This document shows positions 8,410 to 18,126 of a stretch of 64,000 bases of DNA, piece by piece (the first letter of the stretch is position 1; each line of letters opens with the position of its first letter). The DNA is taken from assembly GCA_000621185.1 (NCBI GenBank), contig JHYZ01000013.1, positions 152,162-216,161 on the forward strand. The letters run 5' to 3'. The stretch comes from Franconibacter pulveris DSM 19144. Lineage in GTDB: Bacteria > Pseudomonadota > Gammaproteobacteria > Enterobacterales > Enterobacteriaceae. The notes beneath the pieces were generated by a model that saw only the letters and a list, made by a program, of their open reading frames with translations, ran no database searches and was not told the origin of the DNA. The position numbers and the translations under genes are program-made.

Positions 8410-9771
8410 TCACCAGGCCCACTTCGCCTCGTCGCTGCCGAGCGGCGAGGGCGCGCGTGACCAGGCAAGCGGCGTACCCGCAAGCCACAGCGGCGGTTTG
8501 AGCCGCGCCCCCAGCCCGAAAGAAGACCACTCATAAAAAGGCAGCTCGTCATACCGGCTTCGTGCGGGAAACGCTGTCTCCTGCCGCTGGGGATGCGCCA
8601 TCAGAAACGCCGCCGTGCGCGCCAGCGAAAGCCGCGCCCGGTAGCCCTGCTGAGCATGTAAACGGTGATAAAGTCCCTTCAGCACAGCGGCGGCCATCAT
8701 GTAGCCCGTGGCGTGATCGAGCGCCTGCACCGGCAGCGGGGTGGGCTTGTCGCTCCCTTGCCAGAGCATGCCGGCATGCGCGATGCCGCAGGCCATCTGC
8801 ACCAGGCTGTCGAAGCCCCGACGGTTGCGCCACGGGCCGCTCCAGCCCCAGGCGTTCAGCGAAACATCCACCAGGCCTGGCGCCAGCGCGCTTCGCGTTT
8901 CCTCATCAAAACCCAACGCCGCCAGCGCATCGGCCCGGTAGCCATGCACCACGACATCCGCCTTCGCCAGTAAATCACGTAGCCGCGCCTTGCCTTCCTC
9001 GCTTTTGAGATTGAGCCGCGCGCAGCGTTTCCCCGCCGTGATTTCCTCTTCCAGGGTCGGTTCGGCCCAGCCGGGCGGGTCAATGCGCAGCACCTGCGCG
9101 CCGAGCCCGGCCAGCAGCCGTGTGGCGACGGGCCCTGCGATAATGCGCGTCAAATCCAGCACGCGAATGCCAAGCAGGGGTCTGGCAGCAGGGAGCCGCC
9201 ATGGCGCCGCTGGGGCTGCGCCCGTGAATTGCTGTATAAAGAGCGGTTCGCGCGCGACCGCCGCACCCTGCGGGTGGCTGCGCCATTCACTTTCGCTGCG
9301 CATCGCCGCCGCGCAACCGCCAGCCTGCGCGATGGCGTCTTCAAGCGCCACGCTTCGCCAGCCTTTTACCGTAGCGGCCAGCGCTTCCCGGTCCGCGTGA
9401 ATGCCCAGCACGCGCTCCATCGCCTGGCGATGATGGGCGGCGTTAGTATGCAGTCTTATCCAGCCATCCTGCGTTGCGTAATCTCCGGCAAAAGGATCCC
9501 AGAGCGCGGGAGCAGGGCGGTTAAGCGGCCGCAGGCTCATCTGGAACCACTGGCTCGCCAGCCTGCGGTCAACTTCTGGCGTGGCGTTGGAAGAAATAAG
9601 GCGCTGCAGCGTGCCGGCTACCAGCGCAATACTTGCCGCCGCAATATCGCTAACGGCAAAGCAAGAAGGCAGCGCGCCGCGATGAATATATAAAATATCC
9701 GGCGGCGAATTTTCCTGTAATTCACGCCAGAGTTCGGTAAAGACAGAAGCTGTCTCGGTTGGTTTACACAT
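8410..9771 (-). CDS. Class III CoA-transferase (CaiB/BaiF) family protein with permuted domain order
   Basis: 453 residues on the minus strand, transcribed toward tcyN and divergent from sdiA. Residues 200-453 look like the N-terminal half of a family III CoA-transferase: GIRVLDLTRIIAGPVATRLL, a CoA-binding core, and GFDSLVQMACGIAH, where D321 is at the place of the catalytic aspartate that forms the acyl anhydride. Residues 95-190 (YATQDGWIRLHTNAAHHRQA, EWRSHPQGAAVAREPLF) look like the C-terminal part of the same family, which normally comes second. The gene thus appears circularly permuted. The substrate is unknown and there is no acyl-CoA gene nearby. An ATG start with GAGAG upstream is reasonable. 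Confidence 0.8.
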   Translation of the reverse strand: MCKPTETASVFTELWRELQENSPPDILYIHRGALPSCFAVSDIAAASIALVAGTLQRLISSNATPEVDRRLASQWFQMSLRPLNRPAPALWDPFAGDYATQDGWIRLHTNAAHHRQAMERVLGIHADREALAATVKGWRSVALEDAIAQAGGCAAAMRSESEWRSHPQGAAVAREPLFIQQFTGAAPAAPWRLPAARPLLGIRVLDLTRIIAGPVATRLLAGLGAQVLRIDPPGWAEPTLEEEITAGKRCARLNLKSEEGKARLRDLLAKADVVVHGYRADALAALGFDEETRSALAPGLVDVSLNAWGWSGPWRNRRGFDSLVQMACGIAHAGMLWQGSDKPTPLPVQALDHATGYMMAAAVLKGLYHRLHAQQGYRARLSLARTAAFLMAHPQRQETAFPARSRYDELPFYEWSSFGLGARLKPPLWLAGTPLAWSRAPSPLGSDEAKWAW

Positions 9772-9921
9772 TTTTCTCTCCTGCTTATCGCATAAACCTT
9801 AGCAAGAGATTTCTTCTCATGTGGGCTTCAATGATAATGTGTATAAATGATTTCAAAGAAATGATACGTTATATTCGTATAATTGGACGATATTAATAAC
9901 GCAGGGGAATAGTCGCACAGC

Positions 9922-10647
9922 ATGAAGGAAAGTGATTTTTTTGACTGGCGACAGCACATGCTGAACCGCTTTCAGTCAATCGCAACTGCCGATGAGATTT
10001 ACGACCTGCTACACCAGCAAACGCAAAACTTAGAATTTGATTATTTCGCGCTTTGTATTAAGCATCCCGTTCCTTTCACACGGCCAAGACTAACACTTTA
10101 TACCACCTACCCGCAGGCGTGGTTAGATCACTATCAGGCGGAGAATTATTTCGCCATCGATCCCGTGCTTAAACCACAAAATTACCAGCGTGGTTTTCTT
10201 AACTGGGATGATGCGCTTTTCGCGGCGCCCGCGGAGGAGTTATGGGCCAGAGCCCGTGATTTCGGGCTGCGCAGGGGGATAACGCAGTGCGTGATGGCGC
10301 CTAACCGCGCGCAGGGTTTCCTTTCGATTTCGCGCACGCAAGTGAATGGGAAAACGCTTGATGATGCTGAACTGGAATTGCGTCTTCAGTATTTGACGGA
10401 ATTAAGCATGATGACCCTGGCCCGGCTTGAAGACCCGGCGATGGCCTCTCTTGAGATGAGGCTCAGCAAAAGGGAAAAGGAGATTTTGCAATGGACGGCG
10501 GAGGGGAAAACCTCGGCGGAAATAGCCATTATTCTCGCTATTTCTGAGAACACGGTTAATTTCCATCAGAAGAACATGCAGAAAAAATTCAACGCGCCAA
10601 ATAAGACGCAGATTGCCTGTTACGCGGCGGCGATTGGACTGATATGA
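9922..10647 (+). CDS. sdiA: LuxR-type quorum-sensing regulator SdiA
   Basis: 241 residues. The N-terminal autoinducer-binding domain keeps the residues known to contact acyl-homoserine lactones in E. coli SdiA: Y63, W67, Y71 and D80. The C-terminal LuxR helix-turn-helix is LSKREKEILQWTAEGKTSAE with SENTVNFHQKNMQKKF. The family detects AHLs made by other species, since these enterics usually lack a LuxI synthase, and none is seen here. It is separated from yecF by a shared terminator and sits just upstream of uvrY, as in E. coli. Confidence 0.96.
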   Translation: MKESDFFDWRQHMLNRFQSIATADEIYDLLHQQTQNLEFDYFALCIKHPVPFTRPRLTLYTTYPQAWLDHYQAENYFAIDPVLKPQNYQRGFLNWDDALFAAPAEELWARARDFGLRRGITQCVMAPNRAQGFLSISRTQVNGKTLDDAELELRLQYLTELSMMTLARLEDPAMASLEMRLSKREKEILQWTAEGKTSAEIAIILAISENTVNFHQKNMQKKFNAPNKTQIACYAAAIGLI

Positions 10648-10680
10648 GTTTTACTTAAGTTCTGCGTGTCAGACAGCAAA

Positions 10681-10713
10681 AAGGCAGCCAGTTTTTCCCT
10701 GGCTGCCTTTTTT
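10681..10713. terminator. Bidirectional terminator between sdiA and yecF
   Basis: Perfect 11-bp stem AAGGCAGCCAG / CTGGCTGCCTT with T runs on the plus side and A runs upstream that serve the minus strand. It serves convergent sdiA and yecF. Confidence 0.93.
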
Positions 10714-10714
10714 A

Positions 10715-10939
10715 TTACTGGCGGTAAGCTTGTTTAATTTGCTTAACCGTATTGCTGAAGACAGCGGCCTGCGCTTCGTTTTCCATTTCAGCAATCTGCT
10801 TTTCCATTTTAATAATAACCCGACCGGCATCGGCCTGCCCCATAGCCTGCAGCATTTGGGTGATCAGGCCTTTCAGACAGGCGACTTCCAGAGCCAGTTC
10901 CTGCAGATTGTCAGCGGTGGAAAAATCAGGGGTGCTCAT
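10715..10939 (-). CDS. yecF: Conserved small protein YecF (DUF2594)
   Basis: 74 residues when started at the ATG at 10937-10939 ([20 protein letters not shown]), which has GAAAAGAG in ribosome-site position and gives the length of E. coli YecF. The open frame runs 30 codons further upstream, but those residues are not conserved. The protein is a predicted helical, coiled-coil cytoplasmic polypeptide ending [12 protein letters not shown]. Function is unknown. The position between sdiA and uvrY is conserved. Confidence 0.88.
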   Translation of the reverse strand: MSTPDFSTADNLQELALEVACLKGLITQMLQAMGQADAGRVIIKMEKQIAEMENEAQAAVFSNTVKQIKQAYRQ

Positions 10940-11425
10940 CTCTTTTCCTCTGTGTAATGGCGCAACGATAAGGCGCGGCGAGATTGTTGAGGGCGCGGAG
11001 TATACCACAAGGCGCAGAAAAGTAATCAATGCGCATTTTTTGTACGTCTGCCGGGTTGGGTTTACCGTGACAAACGTATTTTTTATACGAACTTTGCTTA
11101 ATGTGAGGAAGATTTTTCGCGGCGTTAAATAATATGTTTCAGGTTGGTTTTTGGAAGGTTAATTAACAAAAGCTTAAATATAGATTTATTTTCCTGATAA
11201 CTGATAAAAAAGTTATATGAAACTAAATCATTGAAATGTAATGATTTATTTTTATATCGTTTCGGTCTCTTGCCATTTTTTAGGTACGGCTGTCGCATTT
11301 TATTTCCAAAAACGAGAGGGCAAACCGGCTCAGCGGACGTTTTGCGTTTTAAAGTTGACTTAAAACCCGTTAATATACGGCGAATTGGCTTTAGCAGCGT
11401 TATCCCTTTTCTGGAGAGTTTTCCA
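10940..11425. other. Gene-free stretch between yecF and uvrY
   Basis: About 480 AT-rich bases that must hold the divergent promoters of yecF and uvrY. I see no convincing ORF, terminator or repeat. A TAATATA string at 11371-11377 could be a -10 element for uvrY, but no -35 at proper spacing was found. Confidence 0.5.
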
Positions 11426-12082
11426 TTGATCAACGTTCTTCTTGTTGATGACCATGAACTGGTGCGCGCAGGGATACGACGCATTCTTGAAGATATCAAA
11501 GGCATAAAAGTGGCGGGCGAAGCCTGCTGCGGTGAGGACGCTATTAAATGGTGCCGCGCGAATCCGGTCGATGTCGTGTTAATGGACATGAGCATGCCGG
11601 GTATTGGCGGCCTTGAGGCAACCCGTAAAATCGCCCGTTACTCTTCTGACATCAAAGTGATTATGTTAACCGTGCATACGGAAAATCCGCTGCCTGCCAA
11701 AGTCATGCAGGCTGGTGCGGCGGGTTATCTCAGCAAAGGCGCCGCGCCAGCGGAAGTGGTCAGCGCCATTCGCTGCGTTCATGCCGGTCAACGCTACATC
11801 GCCTCAGACATTGCGCAGCAGATGGCGCTCAGCCAAATCGAGCCCGCCAAAACGGAATCGCCGTTTGCCAGTTTGTCTGAACGCGAATTGCAGATTATGC
11901 TCATGATTACCAAAGGCCAGAAGGTCACTGAGATTTCTGAACAACTTAATCTCAGCCCTAAAACGGTGAACAGCTACCGCTACCGAATGTTCAGTAAGCT
12001 GAATATCCATGGCGATGTGGAGCTGACTCACCTGGCAATCCGCCATGGCCTGTGTAATGCGGAGACGTTAACAAGTCAGTGA
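11426..12082 (+). CDS. uvrY: Response regulator UvrY (partner of BarA)
   Basis: 218 residues from a TTG start at 11426, preceded by CTGGAGAG; this gives [20 protein letters not shown], the E. coli N-terminus. The frame is open further upstream, but those residues lack family similarity. The receiver domain has D54 as phosphoacceptor in [10 protein letters not shown]; the C-terminal LuxR-type helix-turn-helix is [20 protein letters not shown] with [16 protein letters not shown]. With the kinase BarA it activates the small RNAs csrB and csrC and thereby relieves CsrA, which affects motility and carbon storage. Its stop overlaps the uvrC GTG. Confidence 0.95.
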   Translation: MINVLLVDDHELVRAGIRRILEDIKGIKVAGEACCGEDAIKWCRANPVDVVLMDMSMPGIGGLEATRKIARYSSDIKVIMLTVHTENPLPAKVMQAGAAGYLSKGAAPAEVVSAIRCVHAGQRYIASDIAQQMALSQIEPAKTESPFASLSERELQIMLMITKGQKVTEISEQLNLSPKTVNSYRYRMFSKLNIHGDVELTHLAIRHGLCNAETLTSQ

Positions 12083-13911
12083 GTGAAGTTTTTGATTCTA
12101 AATCTTTCCTGAAAACCGTGACCAGCCAGCCTGGCGTCTACCGAATGTATGACGCCAGCGGCACGGTTATCTATGTCGGTAAGGCAAAAGATCTCAAGAA
12201 GCGCCTTTCAAGCTACTTTCGCAGCAACCTCGCGAGCCGGAAAACCGAAGCGCTGGTCGCGCAAATCCAGCAGATTGACGTGACGGTGACGCACACCGAA
12301 ACGGAGGCGTTGCTGCTTGAGCATAACTACATCAAACTTTATCAGCCGCGTTACAACGTTCTGTTGCGTGATGATAAATCCTACCCCTACATCTTTCTGA
12401 GCGGCGACACCCATCCGCGGCTTGCCATGCACCGTGGCGCGAAGCATGCCAAAGGCGAATATTTTGGCCCGTTCCCGAACGGGTACGCGGTGCGTGAAAC
12501 GCTGGCGCTGCTGCAAAAGATCTTCCCGGTTCGCCAGTGTGAAAACAGCGTTTACCGCAACCGTTCGCGTCCTTGTCTGCAATACCAGATTGGCCGCTGC
12601 CTTGGGCCGTGCGTTGAAGGGCTGGTGAGCGAAGAGGATTATGCGCAGCAGGTGGAATATGTGCGCCTGTTCCTCGCCGGAAAAGATGACCAGGTGATAA
12701 ACCAACTGGTGGCGCGCATGGAGAAAGCGAGCCAGAGCATGGAGTTTGAAGAGGCTGCGCGCATCCGCGACCAGATTCAGGCCGTGCGCCGCGTGACGGA
12801 AAAACAGTTTGTCTCCAACACGGGCGACGATCTGGACGTGATCGGCGTGGCGTTTGATGCGGGCATGGCCTGCGTGCATGTGCTGTTTATTCGTCAGGGT
12901 AAAGTGCTGGGCAGCCGCAGCTATTTCCCGAAAGTGCCCGGCGGCACCGATTTAGCCGAAGTGGTGGAGACGTTTGTCGGGCAGTTTTACCTGCAGGGAA
13001 GCCAGATGCGTACGCTGCCTGGGGAGATCCTGCTCGACTTCGCGCTGGCGGACCAGAATGTACTGGCGGAGTCGCTCAGCGAACTGGCGGGACGTCGCGT
13101 TCACGTTCAGACCAAACCGCGAGGCGACCGCGCCCGCTACCTGAAGCTTGCGCGCACCAACGCCGCGACGGCACTGACGACAAAGCTTTCGCAACAGTCG
13201 ACCATCAGCCAGCGGCTCGCCGCGCTTGCGAAAACGCTCGATCTCCCGGATGTGAAGCGCATGGAGTGTTTTGATATCAGCCATACTATGGGCGAGCAGA
13301 CAGTGGCTTCCTGCGTGGTCTTTGACAGCAACGGCCCGGTGCGGGCGGAATATCGCCGCTACAATATTACCGGCATTACGCCCGGTGATGACTACGCTGC
13401 GATGAACCAGGTGCTGCGTCGCCGTTATGGTAAAGCGATTGATGAAAGCAAGGTGCCGGACCTTATCCTGATAGATGGAGGGAAGGGGCAGTTGGCGCAG
13501 GCCAAAGCGGTATTTGCCGAACTTGATGTGCCCTGGGATAAACACCATCCGCTGCTGCTCGGCGTGGCGAAAGGCAGCGACCGTAAGGCGGGGCTGGAAA
13601 CGCTTTTCTTCGAACCGGAAGGGGAGGGGTTCTCTTTACCGTCTGATTCGCCCGCGCTGCATGTTATCCAGCACATTCGCGATGAATCCCATAACCATGC
13701 GATAACAGGACATCGTAAAAAACGGGCTAAGGTTAAAAACACCAGTACGCTGGAAGAGATAGAAGGCATTGGACCGAAACGCCGCCAGATGCTGCTGAAA
13801 TATATGGGCGGATTGCAACCTTTGCTTAACGCTTCTGTTGAGGAAATTGCAAAAGTTCCAGGTATCTCGCAGGCGCTGGCAGAAAAGATCTACTACTCGT
13901 TGAAACATTAG
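12079..13911 (+). CDS. uvrC: UvrABC nucleotide excision nuclease subunit C
   Basis: 610 residues, from a GTG that overlaps the uvrY stop. It makes the two incisions on either side of a DNA lesion in the UvrB-DNA complex. The N-terminal GIY-YIG nuclease ([20 protein letters not shown]) makes the 3' cut; the UVR domain (about residues 205-240, [20 protein letters not shown]) binds UvrB; an RNase H-like endonuclease core with [11 protein letters not shown] makes the 5' cut; and a C-terminal pair of helix-hairpin-helix motifs ([29 protein letters not shown]) binds DNA. Coupled to uvrY by a four-base overlap. Confidence 0.97.
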   Translation: MSEVFDSKSFLKTVTSQPGVYRMYDASGTVIYVGKAKDLKKRLSSYFRSNLASRKTEALVAQIQQIDVTVTHTETEALLLEHNYIKLYQPRYNVLLRDDKSYPYIFLSGDTHPRLAMHRGAKHAKGEYFGPFPNGYAVRETLALLQKIFPVRQCENSVYRNRSRPCLQYQIGRCLGPCVEGLVSEEDYAQQVEYVRLFLAGKDDQVINQLVARMEKASQSMEFEEAARIRDQIQAVRRVTEKQFVSNTGDDLDVIGVAFDAGMACVHVLFIRQGKVLGSRSYFPKVPGGTDLAEVVETFVGQFYLQGSQMRTLPGEILLDFALADQNVLAESLSELAGRRVHVQTKPRGDRARYLKLARTNAATALTTKLSQQSTISQRLAALAKTLDLPDVKRMECFDISHTMGEQTVASCVVFDSNGPVRAEYRRYNITGITPGDDYAAMNQVLRRRYGKAIDESKVPDLILIDGGKGQLAQAKAVFAELDVPWDKHHPLLLGVAKGSDRKAGLETLFFEPEGEGFSLPSDSPALHVIQHIRDESHNHAITGHRKKRAKVKNTSTLEEIEGIGPKRRQMLLKYMGGLQPLLNASVEEIAKVPGISQALAEKIYYSLKH

Positions 13912-13966
13912 GGGCTATGTAGCAACATAGCGGTAATTTCACTGACGACAGATAGTTACCTGCATT

Positions 13967-14515
13967 ATGCAATTCAATATTCCTACGCTGCTGACCCTGT
14001 TTCGCGTCATCCTGATTCCGTTTTTTGTGCTGGCGTTTTATCTGCCGTTTCACTGGGCGCCCTTTGTCTGCGCCCTTATCTTTTTTTTCGCGGCCATAAC
14101 CGACTGGTTTGATGGCTATCTGGCCCGCCGCTGGAACCAGAGCACCCGTTTTGGCGCCTTTCTTGATCCGGTCGCCGATAAAGTTATGGTAGGGATAGCG
14201 ATGGTGCTGGTGGCGGAGCATTACCACAGCTGGTGGATAACCCTGCCGGCCGCAACCATGATCGCCCGTGAAATTATTATCTCAGCGCTGCGCGAATGGA
14301 TGGCGGAGCTGGGCAAGCGCAGCAGCGTGGCGGTTTCCTGGATTGGCAAAGTAAAGACCACGGCGCAGATGCTGGCGCTGATCGGTCTGCTGTGGCGTCC
14401 TAATATCTGGATCGAGTATGCTGGCATCGCGCTCTTTTTCATCGCTGCGGTATTAACGTTCTGGTCAATGTTCCAATATTTGAACGCTGCGCGGGGCGAT
14501 TTGCTCGAACGGTGA
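13967..14515 (+). CDS. pgsA: CDP-diacylglycerol-glycerol-3-phosphate 3-phosphatidyltransferase
   Basis: 182 residues, an inner-membrane enzyme that makes phosphatidylglycerol phosphate, the committed step to the acidic phospholipids PG and cardiolipin. The CDP-alcohol phosphotransferase motif D-G-X2-A-R-X8-G-X3-D-X3-D is complete in [20 protein letters not shown] followed by PVADK. Several membrane helices flank it. It follows uvrC by 55 bases, as in E. coli, and is followed by the tRNA cluster. Confidence 0.97.
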   Translation: MQFNIPTLLTLFRVILIPFFVLAFYLPFHWAPFVCALIFFFAAITDWFDGYLARRWNQSTRFGAFLDPVADKVMVGIAMVLVAEHYHSWWITLPAATMIAREIIISALREWMAELGKRSSVAVSWIGKVKTTAQMLALIGLLWRPNIWIEYAGIALFFIAAVLTFWSMFQYLNAARGDLLER

Positions 14516-14565
14516 TCTATCCGGCGCAAAATTCAGCAAACAAACCGGCTGGTGGGAAAATTTCG

Positions 14566-14593
14566 TTGACTCACTGCGTCAGGTAAGTAGAAT
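14566..14593 (+). promoter_or_regulatory. Sigma-70 promoter of the tRNA cluster
   Basis: TTGACT, 16 bases, TAGAAT, followed by a GC-rich stretch typical of stringently controlled tRNA promoters. The first tRNA begins 86 bases after the -10 element. Confidence 0.8.
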
Positions 14594-14678
14594 GCAACGC
14601 ATCGAACGGCGGCACGGTTTGCCGGAAGATAAAGAAATCAAGCAATTAACTTAGCAACAAGTTAAGTCGCTCTGATAA

Positions 14679-14754
<76 letters not shown>

Positions 14755-14808
14755 GTTTAAAAAGCACTGGCCGTTAAGGCGGGTGCAGCCTGAAAAGGCG
14801 AAGAATCT

Positions 14809-14882
14809 GGCGCGTTAACAAAGCGGTTATGTAGCGGATTGCAAATCCGCCTAGTCCGGTTCGACTCCGGAACGCGCCTCCA
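14809..14882 (+). tRNA. cysT: tRNA-Cys (anticodon GCA)
   Basis: 74 bases, GGCGCGT acceptor pairing with ACGCGCC, anticodon loop TTGCAAA, T-loop GGTTCGACTCC and encoded TCCA end. Second gene of the cluster. Confidence 0.97.
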
Positions 14883-14894
14883 CTTTCTTCCCGA

Positions 14895-14981
14895 GCCCGG
14901 ATGGTGGAATCGGTAGACACAAGGGATTTAAAATCCCTCGGCGTTCGCGCTGTGCGGGTTCAAGTCCCGCTCCGGGTACCA
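14895..14981 (+). tRNA. leuZ: tRNA-Leu (anticodon TAA)
   Basis: 87 bases with the long variable arm of class II tRNAs, GCCCGGA acceptor pairing with TCCGGGT, anticodon loop TTTAAAA, T-loop GGTTCAAGTCC and encoded ACCA end. Last gene of the cluster. Confidence 0.97.
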
Positions 14982-15024
14982 CTGGGAAAGACAAGAATAA
15001 TCAAAGCAATAAGCAGTGTCGTGC

Positions 15025-15050
15025 AAAACCACCGAAAGGTGGTTTTTTTA
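15025..15050 (+). terminator. Terminator of the tRNA operon
   Basis: AAAACCACC, GAAA loop, GGTGGTTTT and further T residues, 43 bases after leuZ. The remainder of the 310-base gap up to ftnA holds no gene that I can support. Confidence 0.92.
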
Positions 15051-15231
15051 TTGGTAATGCTTATTGGCTGCCGTTTTTTACTACGTCACGTTCCTTTTCA
15101 CGCTGAAGCGATGCTTGCTGGTGTTAACGTTTTCGGTTGTACCTGGCGTAACAGGAGGAAACGAAACATCCTCTCTCTTCAACTGCGCCATAGTGGCGCT
15201 GAAATCCATTATCAGCACGCCGCCATAAAAA

Positions 15232-15257
15232 AAGCAGACATAAAATAATGTCTGCTT
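15232..15257 (-). terminator. Terminator of ftnA
   Basis: Perfect 10-bp stem AAGCAGACAT / ATGTCTGCTT with a 6-base loop. On the minus strand it is followed by a run of T, as expected for ftnA, whose stop codon lies 35 bases upstream. Confidence 0.9.
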
Positions 15258-15291
15258 CGCTTGTATCTGTTAATTTCACTGACTGGCGTAA

Positions 15292-15789
15292 TTAAGCCTG
15301 CGCATCCAGCGTGGCGAGTTCTTTATCGATAAAATAAAGCCCTTCGCCGCTTTTCCCGACCAGACTCAGCTTATCGATCACCGATTTAAATAATTTTTCT
15401 TCTTCGTGCTGCTCAGCGACATACCATTGCAGGAAATTAAAGGTCGGGTAATCCTGACCCATCATCGCGGCATGGGCTAATTCATTAATCTTGCGCGTAA
15501 TCAACTGTTCATGCTCATAAGTCGCTTTAAACAGTTCGTCGAGCGAAGCATATTGCGCGAAAGGCGAAGGAATCGCGTTGATTTGCGGCAGGCTGCCAGT
15601 ATCCGTCAGGTAATCAAACAGACGTTGCATATGCGTCATCTCTTCCTGCGCGTGGCGGCGCAGGAAAGCGGCGGCCCCTTCAAAACTGTGGTAGCTGCAC
15701 CAGGCGCTCATCTGTTGATAAAGCAAAGAGGAATAGAGCTCCAGGTTCATTTGCTCATTAAGTTTTTCCATCATATCGGGTTTAAGCAT
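15292..15789 (-). CDS. ftnA: Bacterial non-heme ferritin FtnA
   Basis: 165 residues from the ATG at 15787-15789 ([20 protein letters not shown]), matching E. coli FtnA; an in-frame ATG five codons earlier is less likely by comparison. It stores iron as a 24-subunit shell and oxidises Fe2+ at a diiron centre. Ferroxidase ligands E17, E49/E50 and H53 are present ([20 protein letters not shown]). ftnA has its own terminator and is monocistronic. In E. coli it sits next to yecR; here a GGDEF-EAL gene has come between. Confidence 0.96.
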   Translation of the reverse strand: MLKPDMMEKLNEQMNLELYSSLLYQQMSAWCSYHSFEGAAAFLRRHAQEEMTHMQRLFDYLTDTGSLPQINAIPSPFAQYASLDELFKATYEHEQLITRKINELAHAAMMGQDYPTFNFLQWYVAEQHEEEKLFKSVIDKLSLVGKSGEGLYFIDKELATLDAQA

Positions 15790-16012
15790 GTTTGCGCTCC
15801 GCAAGAGAATGAAGATGGCGGCACTATAATTTGTTATTTATCTATTTGCAAAAGGTAAAATAAATAAGACAGTTAAGTAAAAATGTAAATAGAAATCAGA
15901 CGCATTAAATTAATTAAAAGCTGCTTGTTGAAGTAATAAATATAAGGGGTGTCTGAATGAGCAGATAAATAAGCCGCGAGAAAGGAACCGTTAATAGCGG
16001 CTTAATTAAAAT

Positions 16013-17959
16013 TTACAGGCGAGTTGCGCAGGTGGCTTCGACTACTCTCGCCAGCATGGCGGCTTTTTCTAACGGTTGACTGAAATAATATCCCTGTAAC
16101 AAAGGAACGCCGAAGTTGCGCAGCGTCTGCGCCTGCCTCGCCGTTTCTACGCCTTCGGCAATCACTTCATAGCCAAAGGTGCCTGACATGGTCAGCACCG
16201 CCTGCACCACAGCCAGACCTTTATCATCGATATTGTTGACGAAGGAGCGATCGATCTTCACAAAGTCGATGCGCATGTTTTGAATGACGGAAAGACTGGA
16301 ATACCCCGTGCCAAAGTCGTCGATGGAAATCCGTACCCCTTTATCCTGCAGATAGCTGACTTTCGCGTAAATCTCCGTCTGGCTTTCGTGAAATAACGAC
16401 TCCGTTACCTCAAGATGCAGGCGCTCTGGTGCAATGGCATAGTGAGTTAACAACTGCTCGACCTTATCGATGAACGCGGCGTCCTGTAATTGAACGATAG
16501 AGACATTAACCGAAAGGGCAATCTCCTTTGCAGCGGGCGGCAGCTCAGCAAGCGTTTTACAGGCTTCCTCGATTATCCAGTATCCCAGCGGCACAATACT
16601 GCCGCTTTTTTCTGCCACCGGAATAAACAGCGAAGGAGGAATAGCGTCATCGCCGCACTGCCAGCGTAATAGCGTCTCAAGGGAGACAATACGTCCGGTT
16701 TGCGCCTCGACAATAGGCTGATAAACCAGCCGCATCTCATTTTTCGCCAGCGCGCTTTTTAGCGCTTCCTGCAGATACACCTGGTTTAGCAGCTCTGTCT
16801 CAAGCTCGCGGTTATAAAATGCAACGCGCTGCGGCTGTTTCCCTTTCAGGGAGTACATAGCGATATCCGCAAGCTGAATCAGCCGGGTTATCGCTTCGCT
16901 ATGACGTGGACAGATGGCGATGCCAATGGTGGCGCTAAGAAAAAGCTCCTGCCCGCGCAACGCCCAGGGTTGGCTAAAGCTCTCGTTCATCTCTTGCGCC
17001 AGGCGGGCAAGCTGCGCTCTGTCAGTCAGGGGAATACAAAAAATAAACTCATCGCCGCCCCAGCGGCAGAGCATCGCATTATTATCCCGGTTAAAGGTTT
17101 TCAGCCGGTCGCTGAACGCCAGCAGGATTTGATCGCCAGCGTCATGACCAAGCGTATCGTTGATGGCTTTAAAGCCATCAAGGTCGATAAAAAAGAGGCT
17201 GAAGCCGCTAATTTCATTCTGCTTATAGCGCAGCGTCAACGCATTAGCGGCGCGCAGGAAAGCGACGCGGTTATGTAACCCTGTCAGCGAGTCGGTATGC
17301 GAAATCTCATAAATTTCCTGCGTACGGGTGCGAATCGTCTCTTCCATGCGCTCCAGCAGCTGGCTGTTTTTATACTTCAGCAGAATGGCGCTTTTAACAT
17401 AGCGCGCGGCGCGGCCAGCAGAAAAAACCATAATGGCGGTAAAGCACAGCCCCAGCGCCCCAAGATTGTTTTTGTACTTTTCGCTGGCGCACAGCAGCTC
17501 CAGAGAAAAAGGCACCAGTACGATGATGGGATACAGCGTGCCGATAAGCGCGTTGCCGGAAAGAATGCTGGTCGCGCCGCCAGCCATAGCAGAGAGGATA
17601 ACCATCGAAGAGGTGAACTCCTCACTACTGAATCCACCGCTAAAGAACAGACACCAGCTGCTCCATAATAAGGCGGTCAGCAGGCAGCCTGTGCTGAAGC
17701 GCCAGTAAAAATGGTTTTGTTTTCGCTCAAAGCTGTTAGCCCGATACCAGAGGAGGGTGTCAACCAAACGAACGGCCAATAGCAGGCAGATAGTTGCCCA
17801 CCAGATGAGCTTGCCCGTGCGGTTCTCATGGCCGAGAAAAGTAAAGACCAGGCTGGTGGCGACAATAAAAGTAATCAAAATACCGGGCAGCGCGTTGCTG
17901 TATAGCAGCTTGATGCCTTCCGCGCGATACAGTCTTTGTTTGTCCCGTTTATCTCTCAT
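16013..17959 (-). CDS. Membrane GGDEF-EAL protein (c-di-GMP synthesis/breakdown)
   Basis: 648 residues. Residues about 22-185 form five to six membrane helices as an integral sensor region; a coiled linker leads to a GGDEF domain (RWGGDEF at 299-305, intact active site) and a C-terminal EAL domain. The inhibitory RxxD site before GGDEF is absent (DNNA at 292-295). The EAL signature reads ETL (SLETLLRW), but the remaining catalytic residues are present: NVSIVQLQD, EVTES, IDDFGTGYSS, VKIDRSF and AEGVET. Both activities are therefore possible. The ribosome site is weak. It lies between ftnA and yecR and is followed across a divergent gap by a chemoreceptor; a role in the switch between swimming and attachment is an inference. 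Confidence 0.9.
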   Translation of the reverse strand: MRDKRDKQRLYRAEGIKLLYSNALPGILITFIVATSLVFTFLGHENRTGKLIWWATICLLLAVRLVDTLLWYRANSFERKQNHFYWRFSTGCLLTALLWSSWCLFFSGGFSSEEFTSSMVILSAMAGGATSILSGNALIGTLYPIIVLVPFSLELLCASEKYKNNLGALGLCFTAIMVFSAGRAARYVKSAILLKYKNSQLLERMEETIRTRTQEIYEISHTDSLTGLHNRVAFLRAANALTLRYKQNEISGFSLFFIDLDGFKAINDTLGHDAGDQILLAFSDRLKTFNRDNNAMLCRWGGDEFIFCIPLTDRAQLARLAQEMNESFSQPWALRGQELFLSATIGIAICPRHSEAITRLIQLADIAMYSLKGKQPQRVAFYNRELETELLNQVYLQEALKSALAKNEMRLVYQPIVEAQTGRIVSLETLLRWQCGDDAIPPSLFIPVAEKSGSIVPLGYWIIEEACKTLAELPPAAKEIALSVNVSIVQLQDAAFIDKVEQLLTHYAIAPERLHLEVTESLFHESQTEIYAKVSYLQDKGVRISIDDFGTGYSSLSVIQNMRIDFVKIDRSFVNNIDDKGLAVVQAVLTMSGTFGYEVIAEGVETARQAQTLRNFGVPLLQGYYFSQPLEKAAMLARVVEATCATRL

Positions 17960-18097
17960 ACAACAACAACAGTTTCCGTTTTTTTATCTGACGCTGAAAA
18001 GAAGGCGAAGCAAAGCGGCGCGGGGAGTGAATCATGGGCGCAGGAAAGGCGTCAGAAGGATCATGGTCAATAGATTATTCGTTACGCATATTGATAT

Positions 18098-18120
18098 GCG
18101 CCAGCCTTACGAGCTGGCGC
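18098..18120 (-). terminator. Hairpin after the yecR-like gene
   Basis: Perfect 8-bp stem GCGCCAGC / GCTGGCGC with a 7-base loop, a few bases beyond the stop of the lipoprotein gene. There is no T tract on either side, so terminator function is uncertain. Confidence 0.45.
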
Positions 18121-18126
18121 AGACGC

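Noticed and set aside
14901..15248. 115-codon open frame starting inside the leucine tRNA
   Set aside because: It begins within leuZ and crosses the tRNA terminator, so no sensible transcript carries it.
18098..18120. Hairpin considered as part of a REP/ERIC repeat
   Set aside because: No second copy of this sequence was found in the window and its loop does not match known enteric repeat families.
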